From positions 1-64,000 of the forward strand of contig CAZVNL010000003.1 of assembly GCA_964628055.1 (NCBI GenBank): a DNA stretch of 64,000 nucleotides, written 5' to 3'. The notes under the pieces are model-generated. The model did not search any database, was not told where the DNA came from, and saw nothing but the letters and a program-made list of their open reading frames with translations. This document shows positions 35,990 through 44,519 of the stretch, piece by piece. The translations under genes and the position numbers were made by a program. Each line of letters opens with the position of its first letter. The stretch's first letter is position 1. The stretch comes from CAZBEL01 sp964628055 (lineage in GTDB: Bacteria; Fidelibacterota; Marinisomatia; Marinisomatales; TCS56).

Positions 35990-36544
35990 TCATCCATCTT
36001 CCACCCGCTCTAAAAGCTCGGCCTTTAATTTTTCAACCACTTCCGTATAGATTCCCCGTTGCCGTAGAATCCAGTCCACCGCTTCCCGGAAAGCCCCTTC
36101 ACCTCCCCGCGCTCCCGTCGTGTAGACAGCTACGGTTTTTACGGGTTCGTACGCATTACGCACCGCGATGGGTAGCCCCACGCGCTCCATGACAGAAATA
36201 TCCACCAAGTCATCCCCCAAGTAGGCAACGGCATCTTCTTTGAGATTATATTTTTTTAGCAGGGAAAGATATGGTTTTAATTTATTGAGACACCCGTTGT
36301 ATACATCCTGAATCCCTAATTCTTGGGCACGATTAGCTGTAGCGAGTGAGTGACGCCCGGAAAGGAAAGCAATTCGTAATCCTGCGGTGCGGGCCAGGGC
36401 TACACCGGCACCATCAGCAATACAGAACCGCTTCATCTCCGCGCCTTCTTCTCCCAGATAAACCGACCCGTCCGTGAGGACACCATCCACATCGGAGATA
36501 ACCAGTTCAATTTTTGAACAACGCTCTCTAAACTCACCGGACAC
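35990..36544 (-). CDS. kdsC: Kdo-8-phosphate phosphatase
   Basis: This HAD-family enzyme (184 residues) removes phosphate from Kdo-8-P. The nucleophile motif SDVDGVLTDG has D18 and D20; FLSGRHS is motif II; LGDDLVDISVMERVGL is motif IV. Absence of a large cap domain matches the tetrameric KdsC type. The C-terminal GGEGAFREAVDWIL is the KdsC-specific tail. Its start overlaps kdsA by 11 bases. Confidence 0.94.
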   Translation of the reverse strand: MSGEFRERCSKIELVISDVDGVLTDGSVYLGEEGAEMKRFCIADGAGVALARTAGLRIAFLSGRHSLATANRAQELGIQDVYNGCLNKLKPYLSLLKKYNLKEDAVAYLGDDLVDISVMERVGLPIAVRNAYEPVKTVAVYTTGARGGEGAFREAVDWILRQRGIYTEVVEKLKAELLERVEDG

Positions 36545-37367
36545 GGTTAACCACTACCTCGCGAATGCGTATTAAATCGGTAAGTAAAGGGGTCAATTGA
36601 TCCAGCGGCCATTGCGTGGCGGCGTCGGATTTGGCTTGGGAAGGATTGTCGTGTACCTCCATGAAAATGCCATCGCAACCCACGGCAACTGCAGAGCGGG
36701 CCAGGGCCGGAATGAACTCCCGGGACCCACCGGTTTCCCCGGCTCCCGAACCAGGTATTTGAGCGCTGTGTGTAGCGTCGAATATCACCGGGTATCCCGT
36801 CCTCTGCATGATGAGAATGGACCGCATATCCGACACCATGTCCTGGTAACCAAAAGTAGTCCCGCGGTCAGTGAGTAGAATGCGGTGGTTGTCCGTACTT
36901 TCGATTTTAGCGACTACATGTTCCATCTTATAAGGCGCCAGGAACTGGCCTTTCTTTACGTTCACCACTTTTCCCGCCCGACCCACCGCCAGCACCAAAT
37001 CAGTCTGCCGGCAGAGAAAGGCTGGAATCTGTAGGACATCGGCGACTTCGGCCACGGCCGTCACTTGCTCAGGAAGGTGAACATCCGTTAAAACCGGGAC
37101 TCCCACGGTGTCTTTTACCTCTGCCAGGATAACGAGGCCTTCCTCCAAGCCCGGTCCGCGGAAAGAATCCAGGGCGGTACGGTTAGCTTTATCAAAGGAA
37201 CTCTTAAAGATGTACGGAAGGTCTAATTGCCGGGCGATGGCGGCGATGGCAGAGGCCATTTTCAACGCATGGTCACGGCTCTCAATAACGCAGGGGCCTG
37301 CAATGAGCGGCATGGCCTCGGTGCCAAAACGGACACCCTCAATATTAATATGTTTAGACGACGGCAT
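36534..37367 (-). CDS. kdsA: 3-deoxy-8-phosphooctulonate synthase
   Basis: It condenses phosphoenolpyruvate with arabinose-5-phosphate to Kdo-8-P. The 277-residue TIM barrel shows IAGPCVIES, FKSSFDKANRT, GTTFGYQDMVSDMRS, FDATHSAQIPG and FMEVHDNPSQAKSDAATQWPL. Metal-dependent KdsA have Cys where metal-free have Asn near the first barrel strands; AGPCVIES provides a Cys, consistent with the metal-dependent class. It lies between pyrG and kdsC. Confidence 0.95.
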   Translation of the reverse strand: MPSSKHINIEGVRFGTEAMPLIAGPCVIESRDHALKMASAIAAIARQLDLPYIFKSSFDKANRTALDSFRGPGLEEGLVILAEVKDTVGVPVLTDVHLPEQVTAVAEVADVLQIPAFLCRQTDLVLAVGRAGKVVNVKKGQFLAPYKMEHVVAKIESTDNHRILLTDRGTTFGYQDMVSDMRSILIMQRTGYPVIFDATHSAQIPGSGAGETGGSREFIPALARSAVAVGCDGIFMEVHDNPSQAKSDAATQWPLDQLTPLLTDLIRIREVVVNRVR

Positions 37368-37436
37368 GATTTTTGTTGAACTACGTTAATTGAAAATACC
37401 CACAAATAGCCTAAAGGGCCAAATGGGGATTAAATA

Positions 37437-39059
37437 TCAAGGAGTATGTTTGCCGTTTACTGCCGCTGCCACAAACTCGCGAAACAGGGGATGAGCCCGG
37501 TTGACCCGGCTCTTCAATTCAGGATGAAACTGGCTGGCTACAAACCAGGGATGGTCGGGTAGCTCGATGATCTCAATCAGGTTTAGCTCCGGGTTGACGC
37601 CGGAGACGATCAGGCCGTGTTTTTCCAGACGCTTCCGGTAGCGGTTGTTCACTTCCCAGCGGTGACGATGGCGTTCGGATACACGACGCTTTTGATAGGC
37701 GCGGAAGGCCCAAGTGCCAGGCGTAATTTCACAGGGGTACGCTCCCAAACGCATGGTGCCCCCTTTCAGTTTCAGGGCCCGCTGGGATTCCATGAGATCG
37801 ATCACCGGATAAGGAGCACGGGGATTGAATTCGGTACTATTGGCCTGTTTCAAACCGCACACGTTACGGGCGAATTCAATAACGGCACATTGCAACCCCA
37901 AGCAAATCCCCAAGAAGGGAATTTTTTGCTCCCGGGCATACTGGCAAGCCAAAATTTTACCTTCGGAACCCCGGGTTCCAAATCCCGGCAGGAGTAGAAT
38001 GCCATCCACCGAATCAAGCGCTGCCTCCACCGCCTGCATATCGCCCAAGCTCTCAGTATGAACCCACTCCAGATTTACGCGAGTGTCATTCTCTACACCA
38101 GCATGAATAAACGCCTCCAAAACACTCTTATAGGCATCGGGTAGTTCGTTGTACTTCCCGCACATGGCAATTTTTACCTGTCGCGAGGGATGGTGATAAT
38201 GATTGATAAAGGTGCGTAATTCCTCCACCTGGGGGTGGCCGGTAAGTTGCAATCGCTCGACGATAAGTTCACCTACTGCTTGGTCATGGAGCACTAAAGG
38301 CACTTCGTAGATACTCTCCACTTCTCGACCTTCGATGACGTGCCGGGGGGTGACATTACAAAACAGAGCGATCTTATCCCGAACGGCGGGTGTAATGGGG
38401 TATTCCGAACGACATAGGATGATATCCGGTGAAAGACCAATTTCACGCAACTTCATGACCGAGTGCTGAGTGGGTTTGGTCTTTAATTCCTCACTGGCTT
38501 TTACGTACGGTACTAACGTGACATGGACAATGAGATGATTATGATATCCCACTTCCACTGACAACTGACGGATGGCCTCTAAAAAGGGTAGGCTTTCTAT
38601 ATCACCCACCGTTCCTCCCACTTCGCAAATAACCACGTCATAACGTCTGGGTGTGTTCACCTCCTTAATGCGGCGTTTCAATTCATCCGTGATGTGAGGG
38701 ATCACCTGGATGGTTTCGCCTAAGAAATCTCCCCGCCGCTCACGGTCCAACACGGTACTATAAATCTGGCCGGTGGTGGCATTATTGGCGCGGCTCATAT
38801 CCACGTCAATAAAGCGTTCGTAGTGGCCCAAGTCCAAATCCGTCTCGGATCCATCGTCCAAGACAAATACTTCTCCATGCTGATAAGGATTCATGGTACC
38901 GGGATCCACATTCAAGTAGGGGTCCAGCTTGAGAATCGTAACCCGCAAGCCCATACTCTTTAATAAATATCCCAAAGAGGCGGCGGCAATCCCCTTTCCT
39001 AAACCGGAAATAACCCCGCCTAGAATGAAAATGTATTTTACGGGTCGCTTTGGGGTCAC
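37437..39059 (-). CDS. pyrG: CTP synthase
   Basis: It aminates UTP to CTP with glutamine; CTP is the co-substrate of KdsB encoded just upstream. The synthetase domain starts YIFILGGVISGLGKG and has LKLDPYLNVDPGTMNPYQHGEV. The glutaminase domain has the nucleophile Cys in GICLGLQCAVIE and a C-terminal His/Glu in SQFHPELKSR. I chose the GTG at 39059 (540 residues) because AGGAAG lies at good spacing and the protein then begins close to the family start. An in-frame TTG at 39107 would overlap kdsB by 11 bases and add 16 residues. Confidence 0.95.
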   Translation of the reverse strand: MTPKRPVKYIFILGGVISGLGKGIAAASLGYLLKSMGLRVTILKLDPYLNVDPGTMNPYQHGEVFVLDDGSETDLDLGHYERFIDVDMSRANNATTGQIYSTVLDRERRGDFLGETIQVIPHITDELKRRIKEVNTPRRYDVVICEVGGTVGDIESLPFLEAIRQLSVEVGYHNHLIVHVTLVPYVKASEELKTKPTQHSVMKLREIGLSPDIILCRSEYPITPAVRDKIALFCNVTPRHVIEGREVESIYEVPLVLHDQAVGELIVERLQLTGHPQVEELRTFINHYHHPSRQVKIAMCGKYNELPDAYKSVLEAFIHAGVENDTRVNLEWVHTESLGDMQAVEAALDSVDGILLLPGFGTRGSEGKILACQYAREQKIPFLGICLGLQCAVIEFARNVCGLKQANSTEFNPRAPYPVIDLMESQRALKLKGGTMRLGAYPCEITPGTWAFRAYQKRRVSERHRHRWEVNNRYRKRLEKHGLIVSGVNPELNLIEIIELPDHPWFVASQFHPELKSRVNRAHPLFREFVAAAVNGKHTP

Positions 39060-39096
39060 GATCTTCCTGGTATCTCCAAAACGTGATTTGGACTCT

Positions 39097-39810
39097 TCAA
39101 GCGCCAAGATCCTTTTTCTCCTGCAGTAGTACTTTCAGGTCTTCCGGTGTGTCCACCCCTCGGTAAGGGAAATCAGTTAAAACCGCATAAATCGGTATGC
39201 CATGATCCAGGGCGCGTAGTTGCTCGAGGCGCTGCCGGCGCTCATTGACCGTTGGCGACAGGGACGTGAACTTCAACAATACTGTTTTACGAAAGGCATA
39301 CAAACCAAGGTGCCGGTAATAACCACCGATTTCAAAATTCTCAGGTTTCCTGCGGAAGGCCACCGCCTTTTGTTCTTCATCCAATAACACCTTCACTACA
39401 TTAGGATTGATGATATCCTCCGGAGCCAACTCCGTAGAAACAGCCGTGACCATCTGAACCTTCGGCGTGGTAAAGGCCAATACCATGCGATCGATGACTG
39501 TAGGGTGGAGGAAAGGTTCGTCGGCCTGTATATTGACAACTATTTCCGCCTCCAAATCCCGTACTACGGCAGCAACCCGATCAGTCCCGGACGGTAAATC
39601 CGGGTCGGTCATAGCTATGGGTAAGTTAAAGGGTTCCAGAGCGCGTTGGGTTTCTTCGTTATCAATAGCGACAATCACCTTCTCCAGAGATGAAGCTTGC
39701 CGGGCCCGCTCGTACACTTGCACAACCATTGGTTTATCTTCGATGAGGGCAAGAATTTTTTGGGGGAAACGGGTAGAGTGAAGGCGCGCGGGTATGACCC
39801 CTACGTTCAC
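39097..39810 (-). CDS. kdsB: CMP-Kdo synthetase (3-deoxy-manno-octulosonate cytidylyltransferase)
   Basis: This 237-residue protein activates Kdo with CTP. Signatures are VGVIPARLHSTRFPQK (nucleotide-binding loop), SGTDRVAAV, NIQADEPFLHP (metal-binding Asp) and GLYAFRK. It is the first gene of the Kdo/LPS run and sits next to pyrG, a pairing also known in Chlamydia. No arabinose-5-phosphate isomerase (kdsD) is seen nearby. Confidence 0.95.
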   Translation of the reverse strand: MNVGVIPARLHSTRFPQKILALIEDKPMVVQVYERARQASSLEKVIVAIDNEETQRALEPFNLPIAMTDPDLPSGTDRVAAVVRDLEAEIVVNIQADEPFLHPTVIDRMVLAFTTPKVQMVTAVSTELAPEDIINPNVVKVLLDEEQKAVAFRRKPENFEIGGYYRHLGLYAFRKTVLLKFTSLSPTVNERRQRLEQLRALDHGIPIYAVLTDFPYRGVDTPEDLKVLLQEKKDLGA

Positions 39811-40105
39811 AATTATTGGTCCCCGATCACCATAGGAGATTCATAAAAAATAGAGCGACGAATATACCACCCCTTACAGCAAGGAGTATGAGGATCGACC
39901 GACCAAGGATCCGTCTTAGACACCCGTTCGGTGCCATAAATCGTGTTTAGCCCCACCATGAGTTACAAAACTAAGGGCTGAATTTAGCGTGGGTCGAGTA
40001 AGATATTTGAGGGAAAAATACGACGCCAGAATATCGTCTCATTACCCGAGTTTGGCCCTCGAGAACCCCGACTAAGAAGAGAAACGATTTAAACTTAGGG
40101 GCTAA
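39811..40105. other. intergenic region upstream of kdsB
   Basis: No coding frame, RNA gene or strong hairpin is seen. A 5-bp GGATC/GATCC repeat around 39891-39911 is too weak to interpret. It should contain the promoter of the ten-gene minus-strand run starting with kdsB and the 3' end of the TPR regulator transcript. Confidence 0.4.
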
Positions 40106-41656
40106 TTAAGCGTGCAGTCTGGTGGTCGATTCGTAGCTGGGATCAGGCTCCTGTAGATGTTTGGTCCGCTCGATGATCATGGGATAACTCAGATTAAGTA
40201 CCTGCCCAAGCACCGTTTTATTGTAGCCATATTTTCGGTGGAGATACCGGAAAAAGTCTCGGCTGAACGTCTGATTCAACTCCTTCCAGGAAAGATCCTT
40301 GTGGCCATAGATGTAACCTTTCAGGGAATCTACAACCTGTTCCTCCGGTATTTTCGGATGGGGTCTACGATAATCCGGGAACTTAAAACCCCGTTTGATG
40401 AGCTTGGCCTGCATGGAATAGAAGGTCGTTTGTTTAATCTGTAACCGGTGGAAGAAGGCCTCCCGCGATGGGGCCCATCGACGCTGCCATATGATCACGT
40501 TGTAATGGAAAATATCCCTGATTTGCACCCAGGTCTTTCCCTCGGTATATGCAAACACAGATTCCAGGGTAGGAGCGGGAGCGGCAACAGGGATGAAACG
40601 CTGCAACAATTCCACGTATTCTTCCACTACGCGTAGGCGGGAACCGGTGAGACTAAGGCCCTGGCTCACCTGATCAATGGTGGCCTCATATCCACGTTGA
40701 TAATAGTGACGCGCCTTCAACGGCTGGTGGAGGTACCGATCGTAGACTTCCCCGATGAAACGGTATTCTTCCGGTATTTGAGAGATGACGTTGTGATCCA
40801 GACTGATATCTAAAGCCTGGAGACAAAACTCAACGGCATCCACGTAATCTTCTTGTTTGAACCGTAGATACGCCAGGTTCTCATGGATGTAGGCCTTCAA
40901 GTAATAGCTCTCTACTGTCTCCAGCACAGCCTTCAACTGATACTCGGCCTCTTCGTACTTGCCCTGCATGACGTAAAAATATCCAATGGAATTATTCACC
41001 ATCCAAATGAGATAGTGGTACGGGCCTTTTTCGGCCAAGCGTAAAGCCCCGGCCAATAACTTCTTCGCCTTGGCATATTTCCCCTCTCTAATCGCCACAT
41101 GACCCGAACGATGCAAAGCAAGTATATATTGCATCGTATAGGGTTTCAGTTGCTTGACGAGATCCTGTAGATGTTTAGATTTCTGACCGAAATAATCAAC
41201 CTTGATACACTCAATTTGATACTCGGCGAATAAATTCAAGGTTGGTGACGAAGCGTACTTCTTCGCTAAGATGAAATTGTTCAATGCTAGACCATATTCT
41301 TTTACCAAGCGGCAATAAAGCCCTACCTCATAGTGTACATAGGCTAAGACTTCATCCTCACTCGGATTATCCAAGGTGGTATTATTTCTCGTAGCAATAT
41401 TCATGGCTTCATCTAAAAGCTGTTTCGTGGCAACCAAGTTACCCTCCAGGGAATATACCTTGGCCTTTCCAGCTAAAATAAATGCCCGTAAGCGTTCGTC
41501 GATAATGGCCTCAGGATTAAATTGCACAAACATCTCCTTCAAACGGGTAGGATCGTAGAATCCTAACTGTCCGAAAAATACCAACTGTTCCTTGAGATGA
41601 TACTCCGGCAACTGCTCTAAAGCCCAATCATTGACTCTTTTTGGTCTGGTATTCAT
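40106..41656 (-). CDS. TPR protein with C-terminal Fis-like helix-turn-helix segments
   Basis: It has 516 residues from ATG 41656 (AGAGGG eight bases upstream; an in-frame TTG two codons earlier is less likely). Residues about 50-350 are TPR-like repeats (AKVYSLEGNLVATKQLLDEA, VAIREGKYAKAKKLLAGALR, YVMQGKYEEAEYQLKAVLE, AYLRFKQEDYVDAVEFCLQAL). The C-terminal 160 residues hold two related segments resembling Fis-type DNA-binding helices: WAPSREAFFHRLQIKQTTFY and KYGYNKTVLGQVLNLSYPMI. There is no AAA+ or receiver domain. I infer a cytoplasmic transcription regulator that senses through TPRs. It does not match a family I can name. Confidence 0.7.
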   Translation of the reverse strand: MNTRPKRVNDWALEQLPEYHLKEQLVFFGQLGFYDPTRLKEMFVQFNPEAIIDERLRAFILAGKAKVYSLEGNLVATKQLLDEAMNIATRNNTTLDNPSEDEVLAYVHYEVGLYCRLVKEYGLALNNFILAKKYASSPTLNLFAEYQIECIKVDYFGQKSKHLQDLVKQLKPYTMQYILALHRSGHVAIREGKYAKAKKLLAGALRLAEKGPYHYLIWMVNNSIGYFYVMQGKYEEAEYQLKAVLETVESYYLKAYIHENLAYLRFKQEDYVDAVEFCLQALDISLDHNVISQIPEEYRFIGEVYDRYLHQPLKARHYYQRGYEATIDQVSQGLSLTGSRLRVVEEYVELLQRFIPVAAPAPTLESVFAYTEGKTWVQIRDIFHYNVIIWQRRWAPSREAFFHRLQIKQTTFYSMQAKLIKRGFKFPDYRRPHPKIPEEQVVDSLKGYIYGHKDLSWKELNQTFSRDFFRYLHRKYGYNKTVLGQVLNLSYPMIIERTKHLQEPDPSYESTTRLHA

Positions 41657-41766
41657 TTTCAAAGCCCTCTCAGTACTATTTTTTTAAGCCATGGTGACAG
41701 GTTCTGCTCTTCAATGCTATCACTTCCCTCAGAAAGTGTATTCAACAACTAGCATCTTCAAGGAGT

Positions 41767-41802
41767 GCAGAGTAGCAATTGGCCAAACAATTGCTACTCT
41801 GC
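41767..41802. repeat. perfect 15-bp inverted repeat
   Basis: GCAGAGTAGCAATTG and its exact complement are separated by six bases. It lies between the lipoprotein gene and the TPR regulator, both on the minus strand. No T-run follows on either side, so it is either a factor-independent terminator of unusual form, an operator, or an RNA hairpin in the regulator's leader. Confidence 0.85.
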
Positions 41803-41893
41803 CGCTTGATTTAGCGATTTTCTACCTATTTTGTGATGACCTAATTTTTCTAAACTTCTCTTTAACTATCAATCCTTATTTAAAAAAAATTAT

Positions 41894-42433
41894 TCAATTA
41901 TTATCGCCACCACCACCTATTCCCACGGGGCCCGTTGTTTCTACATCGGTGCTTCCGTTTTCACCGGTGGCAACTGCCTGGGTGGTTACCGTTTGCGTTG
42001 TAGAAACTGCAACCCAAGTATTGTTCGCATCTAAGTAGGTCGTGTTTACGGGGTCGATTAGCGTTACGGTTTGTAACCCACTAAAGGTCAAAGTGCTATT
42101 AGCAAAAAGGGTGGTGGTGAAAACATTTCCGTAAGCGTTATCAATCCATGTACCACCAGGAAGTTGCTCTCCCCCTTGGGCCAAGTATACATTCGTTGAA
42201 TCGGTCTGCAAACCATACACCGTACCGTCACTGGGGTTGCTTTCTAATTCAGCATCAGGATTGGCTCCCTTAGCACGAATTCCTTTAGGTGCATTTAAGA
42301 TAAAGGGGGCCGGTCCTCTTTTTACCTGTATTCCATGGTAAACGATTACACCCCCCGCCTGCGTTATAGGTTGGTCACAACCCACCACCAATAGAAACGC
42401 CAAACTGAGAACTAACAAGACGAGCTTTTTCAT
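41894..42433 (-). CDS. small lipoprotein of unknown function
   Basis: This 179-residue protein has a clear signal peptide and lipobox (LLVVGC, Cys19). The mature part is rich in Thr, Asn and Gly and is beta-like, ending in a long Thr/Val run and GGGGDNN. No family is recognised. AGGAGGT precedes the ATG and a good sigma-70 promoter lies 36 bases upstream. It is the first gene read leftward from an AT-rich divergent region shared with the response regulator. Confidence 0.75.
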   Translation of the reverse strand: MKKLVLLVLSLAFLLVVGCDQPITQAGGVIVYHGIQVKRGPAPFILNAPKGIRAKGANPDAELESNPSDGTVYGLQTDSTNVYLAQGGEQLPGGTWIDNAYGNVFTTTLFANSTLTFSGLQTVTLIDPVNTTYLDANNTWVAVSTTQTVTTQAVATGENGSTDVETTGPVGIGGGGDNN

Positions 42434-42468
42434 TACTACCTCCTACTTTTTATCAATATCCAATAATA

Positions 42469-42497
42469 AATGTACAACTAAATAATTACAGTGTCAA
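42469..42497 (-). promoter_or_regulatory. sigma-70-type promoter of the lipoprotein gene
   Basis: TTGACA (42492-42497, perfect -35) is separated by 17 bases from TACATT (42469-42474, 4 of 6 to TATAAT). Transcription would begin near 42462, giving a leader of about 28 bases that contains AGGAGGT before the ATG at 42433. Confidence 0.6.
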
Positions 42498-42631
42498 TAT
42501 GTATCATAAAAAAATATAAAACTATTATATTTCTATTGTTTTTTATCATTAATGTATGTAATATAATCGTCGTAAATTTGTTATAGAAATATCCAAGATA
42601 ATGTTCCCAAAAAGCGATTGGTAAACCAACA

Positions 42632-43090
42632 TTGAACTCCCAAAAAGATAAAAAGCGAGGCTCACAACAGATCCCCAACAACGTCTCTTTTAATAGACTT
42701 AGCCAACGACCAGTCGTCTTGGTTGTAGAGGACCAACCACCCGCACGGAAATACCTCCTCTTCCTGCTAAAACATTTAAGCTTAAATCCTTTGGTTGCTG
42801 AAACAGGAGAAAAGGCATTAGATATTCTCGAAAATCAACCTGTGGATTGTATTTTACTGGATATTTCCCTGGGGGCTGGTATGAGCGGTCTGGCCCTCAT
42901 GAAAATGCTTCGGAAGAAAAAGCCATTCCAGACAACTCCTATGATTGCGGTAACAACTTACGAAAAGAAAAATTTATTAAACGGTGCCGTTAAGGGTTTT
43001 ACCGACTACTTGCAAAAACCGTATCTGCTTCAGGACTTAGAAAACATCCTGAAAAAACATTCCATAACCCCTAAACCTTCGGAGCGTTAA
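42632..43090 (+). CDS. stand-alone receiver-domain response regulator
   Basis: This protein is 152 residues if the TTG at 42632 is the start; no better start was found and the first 25 residues may not be translated. The receiver fold is complete: VVEDQPPARKYL (acidic pocket), phosphoacceptor D77 in ILLDISLGAGMSG, conserved Thr in AVTTYE, and K129 in YLQKPY. No output domain is attached, so it is CheY/Spo0F-like. No kinase is adjacent. A strong terminator follows. Confidence 0.85.
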   Translation: MNSQKDKKRGSQQIPNNVSFNRLSQRPVVLVVEDQPPARKYLLFLLKHLSLNPLVAETGEKALDILENQPVDCILLDISLGAGMSGLALMKMLRKKKPFQTTPMIAVTTYEKKNLLNGAVKGFTDYLQKPYLLQDLENILKKHSITPKPSER

Positions 43091-43160
43091 AAACCTACGT
43101 CTACAGTAACGTGTAAACTAACAATACGCTAGGTGATTGTGTCCTTTAACTGGTATATCG

Positions 43161-43201
43161 AACCTCCCAGATGGGCAGTACACACTCCCTTCTGGGAGGT
43201 T
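43161..43201 (+). terminator. intrinsic terminator after the response regulator
   Basis: AACCTCCCAGA pairs perfectly with TCTGGGAGGTT (11 bp, 19-base loop), and the stem runs into TTTTT. It lies 70 bases after the stop codon of the receiver gene. Confidence 0.88.
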
Positions 43202-43259
43202 TTTCATTCTAATTTCATTTAATCCTGCTGTGGTACAGAAAACGTTAATTCACCAGCCC

Positions 43260-44519
43260 TCACTCATAACGTAAGGAATCGATGGGGTCCATTCGCGCCG
43301 CACGCCAAGCCGGGTAAATCCCAAAACCAATTCCGATAAACGAACAAACCACCAAGCCAATGACGGCCCAATCAATGGGGATCACGGCAGGAATATGAAA
43401 AGCAACCGCCACCAGATTACCCACGGCAATCCCTAACAAGACACCTGCCAAACCACCAAATTCACTCAAAAATACCGCCTCGGATAAAAATTGAGCCAAA
43501 ATATCCCGCCGGTTAGCGCCGATCGCCTTGCGAATACCAATTTCCTTGATGCGCTCGGTGACGGAAACCAGCATAATATTCATTATACCAATCCCCGCTA
43601 CCAACAAGGCAATAATACTGATAGCAAAAGCAAAGAGTTTTACTCCATTCGTGAACTGGGCAAATGTATCCAATAATTCGGCGTTGGAAACCACCTCAAA
43701 GTCATTTTCTTTGTCGGGAGGGACTTTCCGAATGGCTCGTAACAAGCCAATGACTTCATCGCGGGTTTTCTCGTACAACTCAGCCGAAGGTGCCTCCACG
43801 GTTATTCCCAGGGAGGTCCAGCGGCTGGAAAAATATTCTAAAAAGGTGGTGAGCGGTATGAGCACGTAGTTATCCTGGCTTTGGCCAAAGGATTCTCCTT
43901 TTTTCTCGGCAATACCTACAACCCGGAACTTCAAACCTTGAATCGTAATCGTCTTGCCGAGAGGATCTTCAAAGGGGAATAACTGATCCACTGCATCCAT
44001 TCCCAAGACGGCCACCCGGCGAGAATTATCCACGTCTTCGTCGGTAAGATTGCGTCCATCATCGATATATGTATTAAAACTCCTCAAGCTCCCCTTATCT
44101 CCTCCCATGAGGGCCACGTTCTTTTTAGCCTGGCGATCCTTATATTTAATACTCTTGCCAAAAGTTTGCTCGTTGGCACTGATGAGAATGGGGAGGGTGG
44201 CCCGTCGTTTTAGCTCTTCAAATTGGGCGTAGTCAATATTTTTCCGATTCCGATAACGATGCCTCCCTCGACCACCAATTTGGATAGCCGGATACTTCTG
44301 AATCAAAAAAGTATTGGTGCCAAATACGTTCAGCCCTGTTTGCACGGACGTCTCTAAGGTCCGGATGGCCGTCATTACACCAATGACCGAAAACACGCCG
44401 ATGGTAATCCCCAACAAGGTCAGGACAGACCGCAGTTTATTATCCCTGATGGCCTCCCAGGCCATACGCAGGCTTTCTTTTAAGGTGTTTTTCAGGTGAC
44501 TTCGTTTAGTCTTACTCAT
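43260..44519 (-). CDS. FtsX/MacB-type ABC permease (second of two)
   Basis: This 419-residue permease has the MacB-like plan: TM1 near residue 30-55 (LRSVLTLLGITIGVFSVIGV), a large periplasmic domain to about 290, then three TM helices with the FtsX signature (GIGIMNIMLVSVTERIKEIGIRKAIGA). The protein ends in MDPIDSLRYE, as in this family. It overlaps the other permease by eight bases. With the ATPase and adaptor it should form a mechanotransmission-type exporter; two different permeases suggest a heterodimer. Confidence 0.9.
   Translation of the reverse strand: MSKTKRSHLKNTLKESLRMAWEAIRDNKLRSVLTLLGITIGVFSVIGVMTAIRTLETSVQTGLNVFGTNTFLIQKYPAIQIGGRGRHRYRNRKNIDYAQFEELKRRATLPILISANEQTFGKSIKYKDRQAKKNVALMGGDKGSLRSFNTYIDDGRNLTDEDVDNSRRVAVLGMDAVDQLFPFEDPLGKTITIQGLKFRVVGIAEKKGESFGQSQDNYVLIPLTTFLEYFSSRWTSLGITVEAPSAELYEKTRDEVIGLLRAIRKVPPDKENDFEVVSNAELLDTFAQFTNGVKLFAFAISIIALLVAGIGIMNIMLVSVTERIKEIGIRKAIGANRRDILAQFLSEAVFLSEFGGLAGVLLGIAVGNLVAVAFHIPAVIPIDWAVIGLVVCSFIGIGFGIYPAWRAARMDPIDSLRYE

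Noticed and set aside
39811..40105. Possible small RNA or tRNA in the kdsB upstream gap
   Set aside because: No cloverleaf, no strong hairpin and no terminator were found on either strand.
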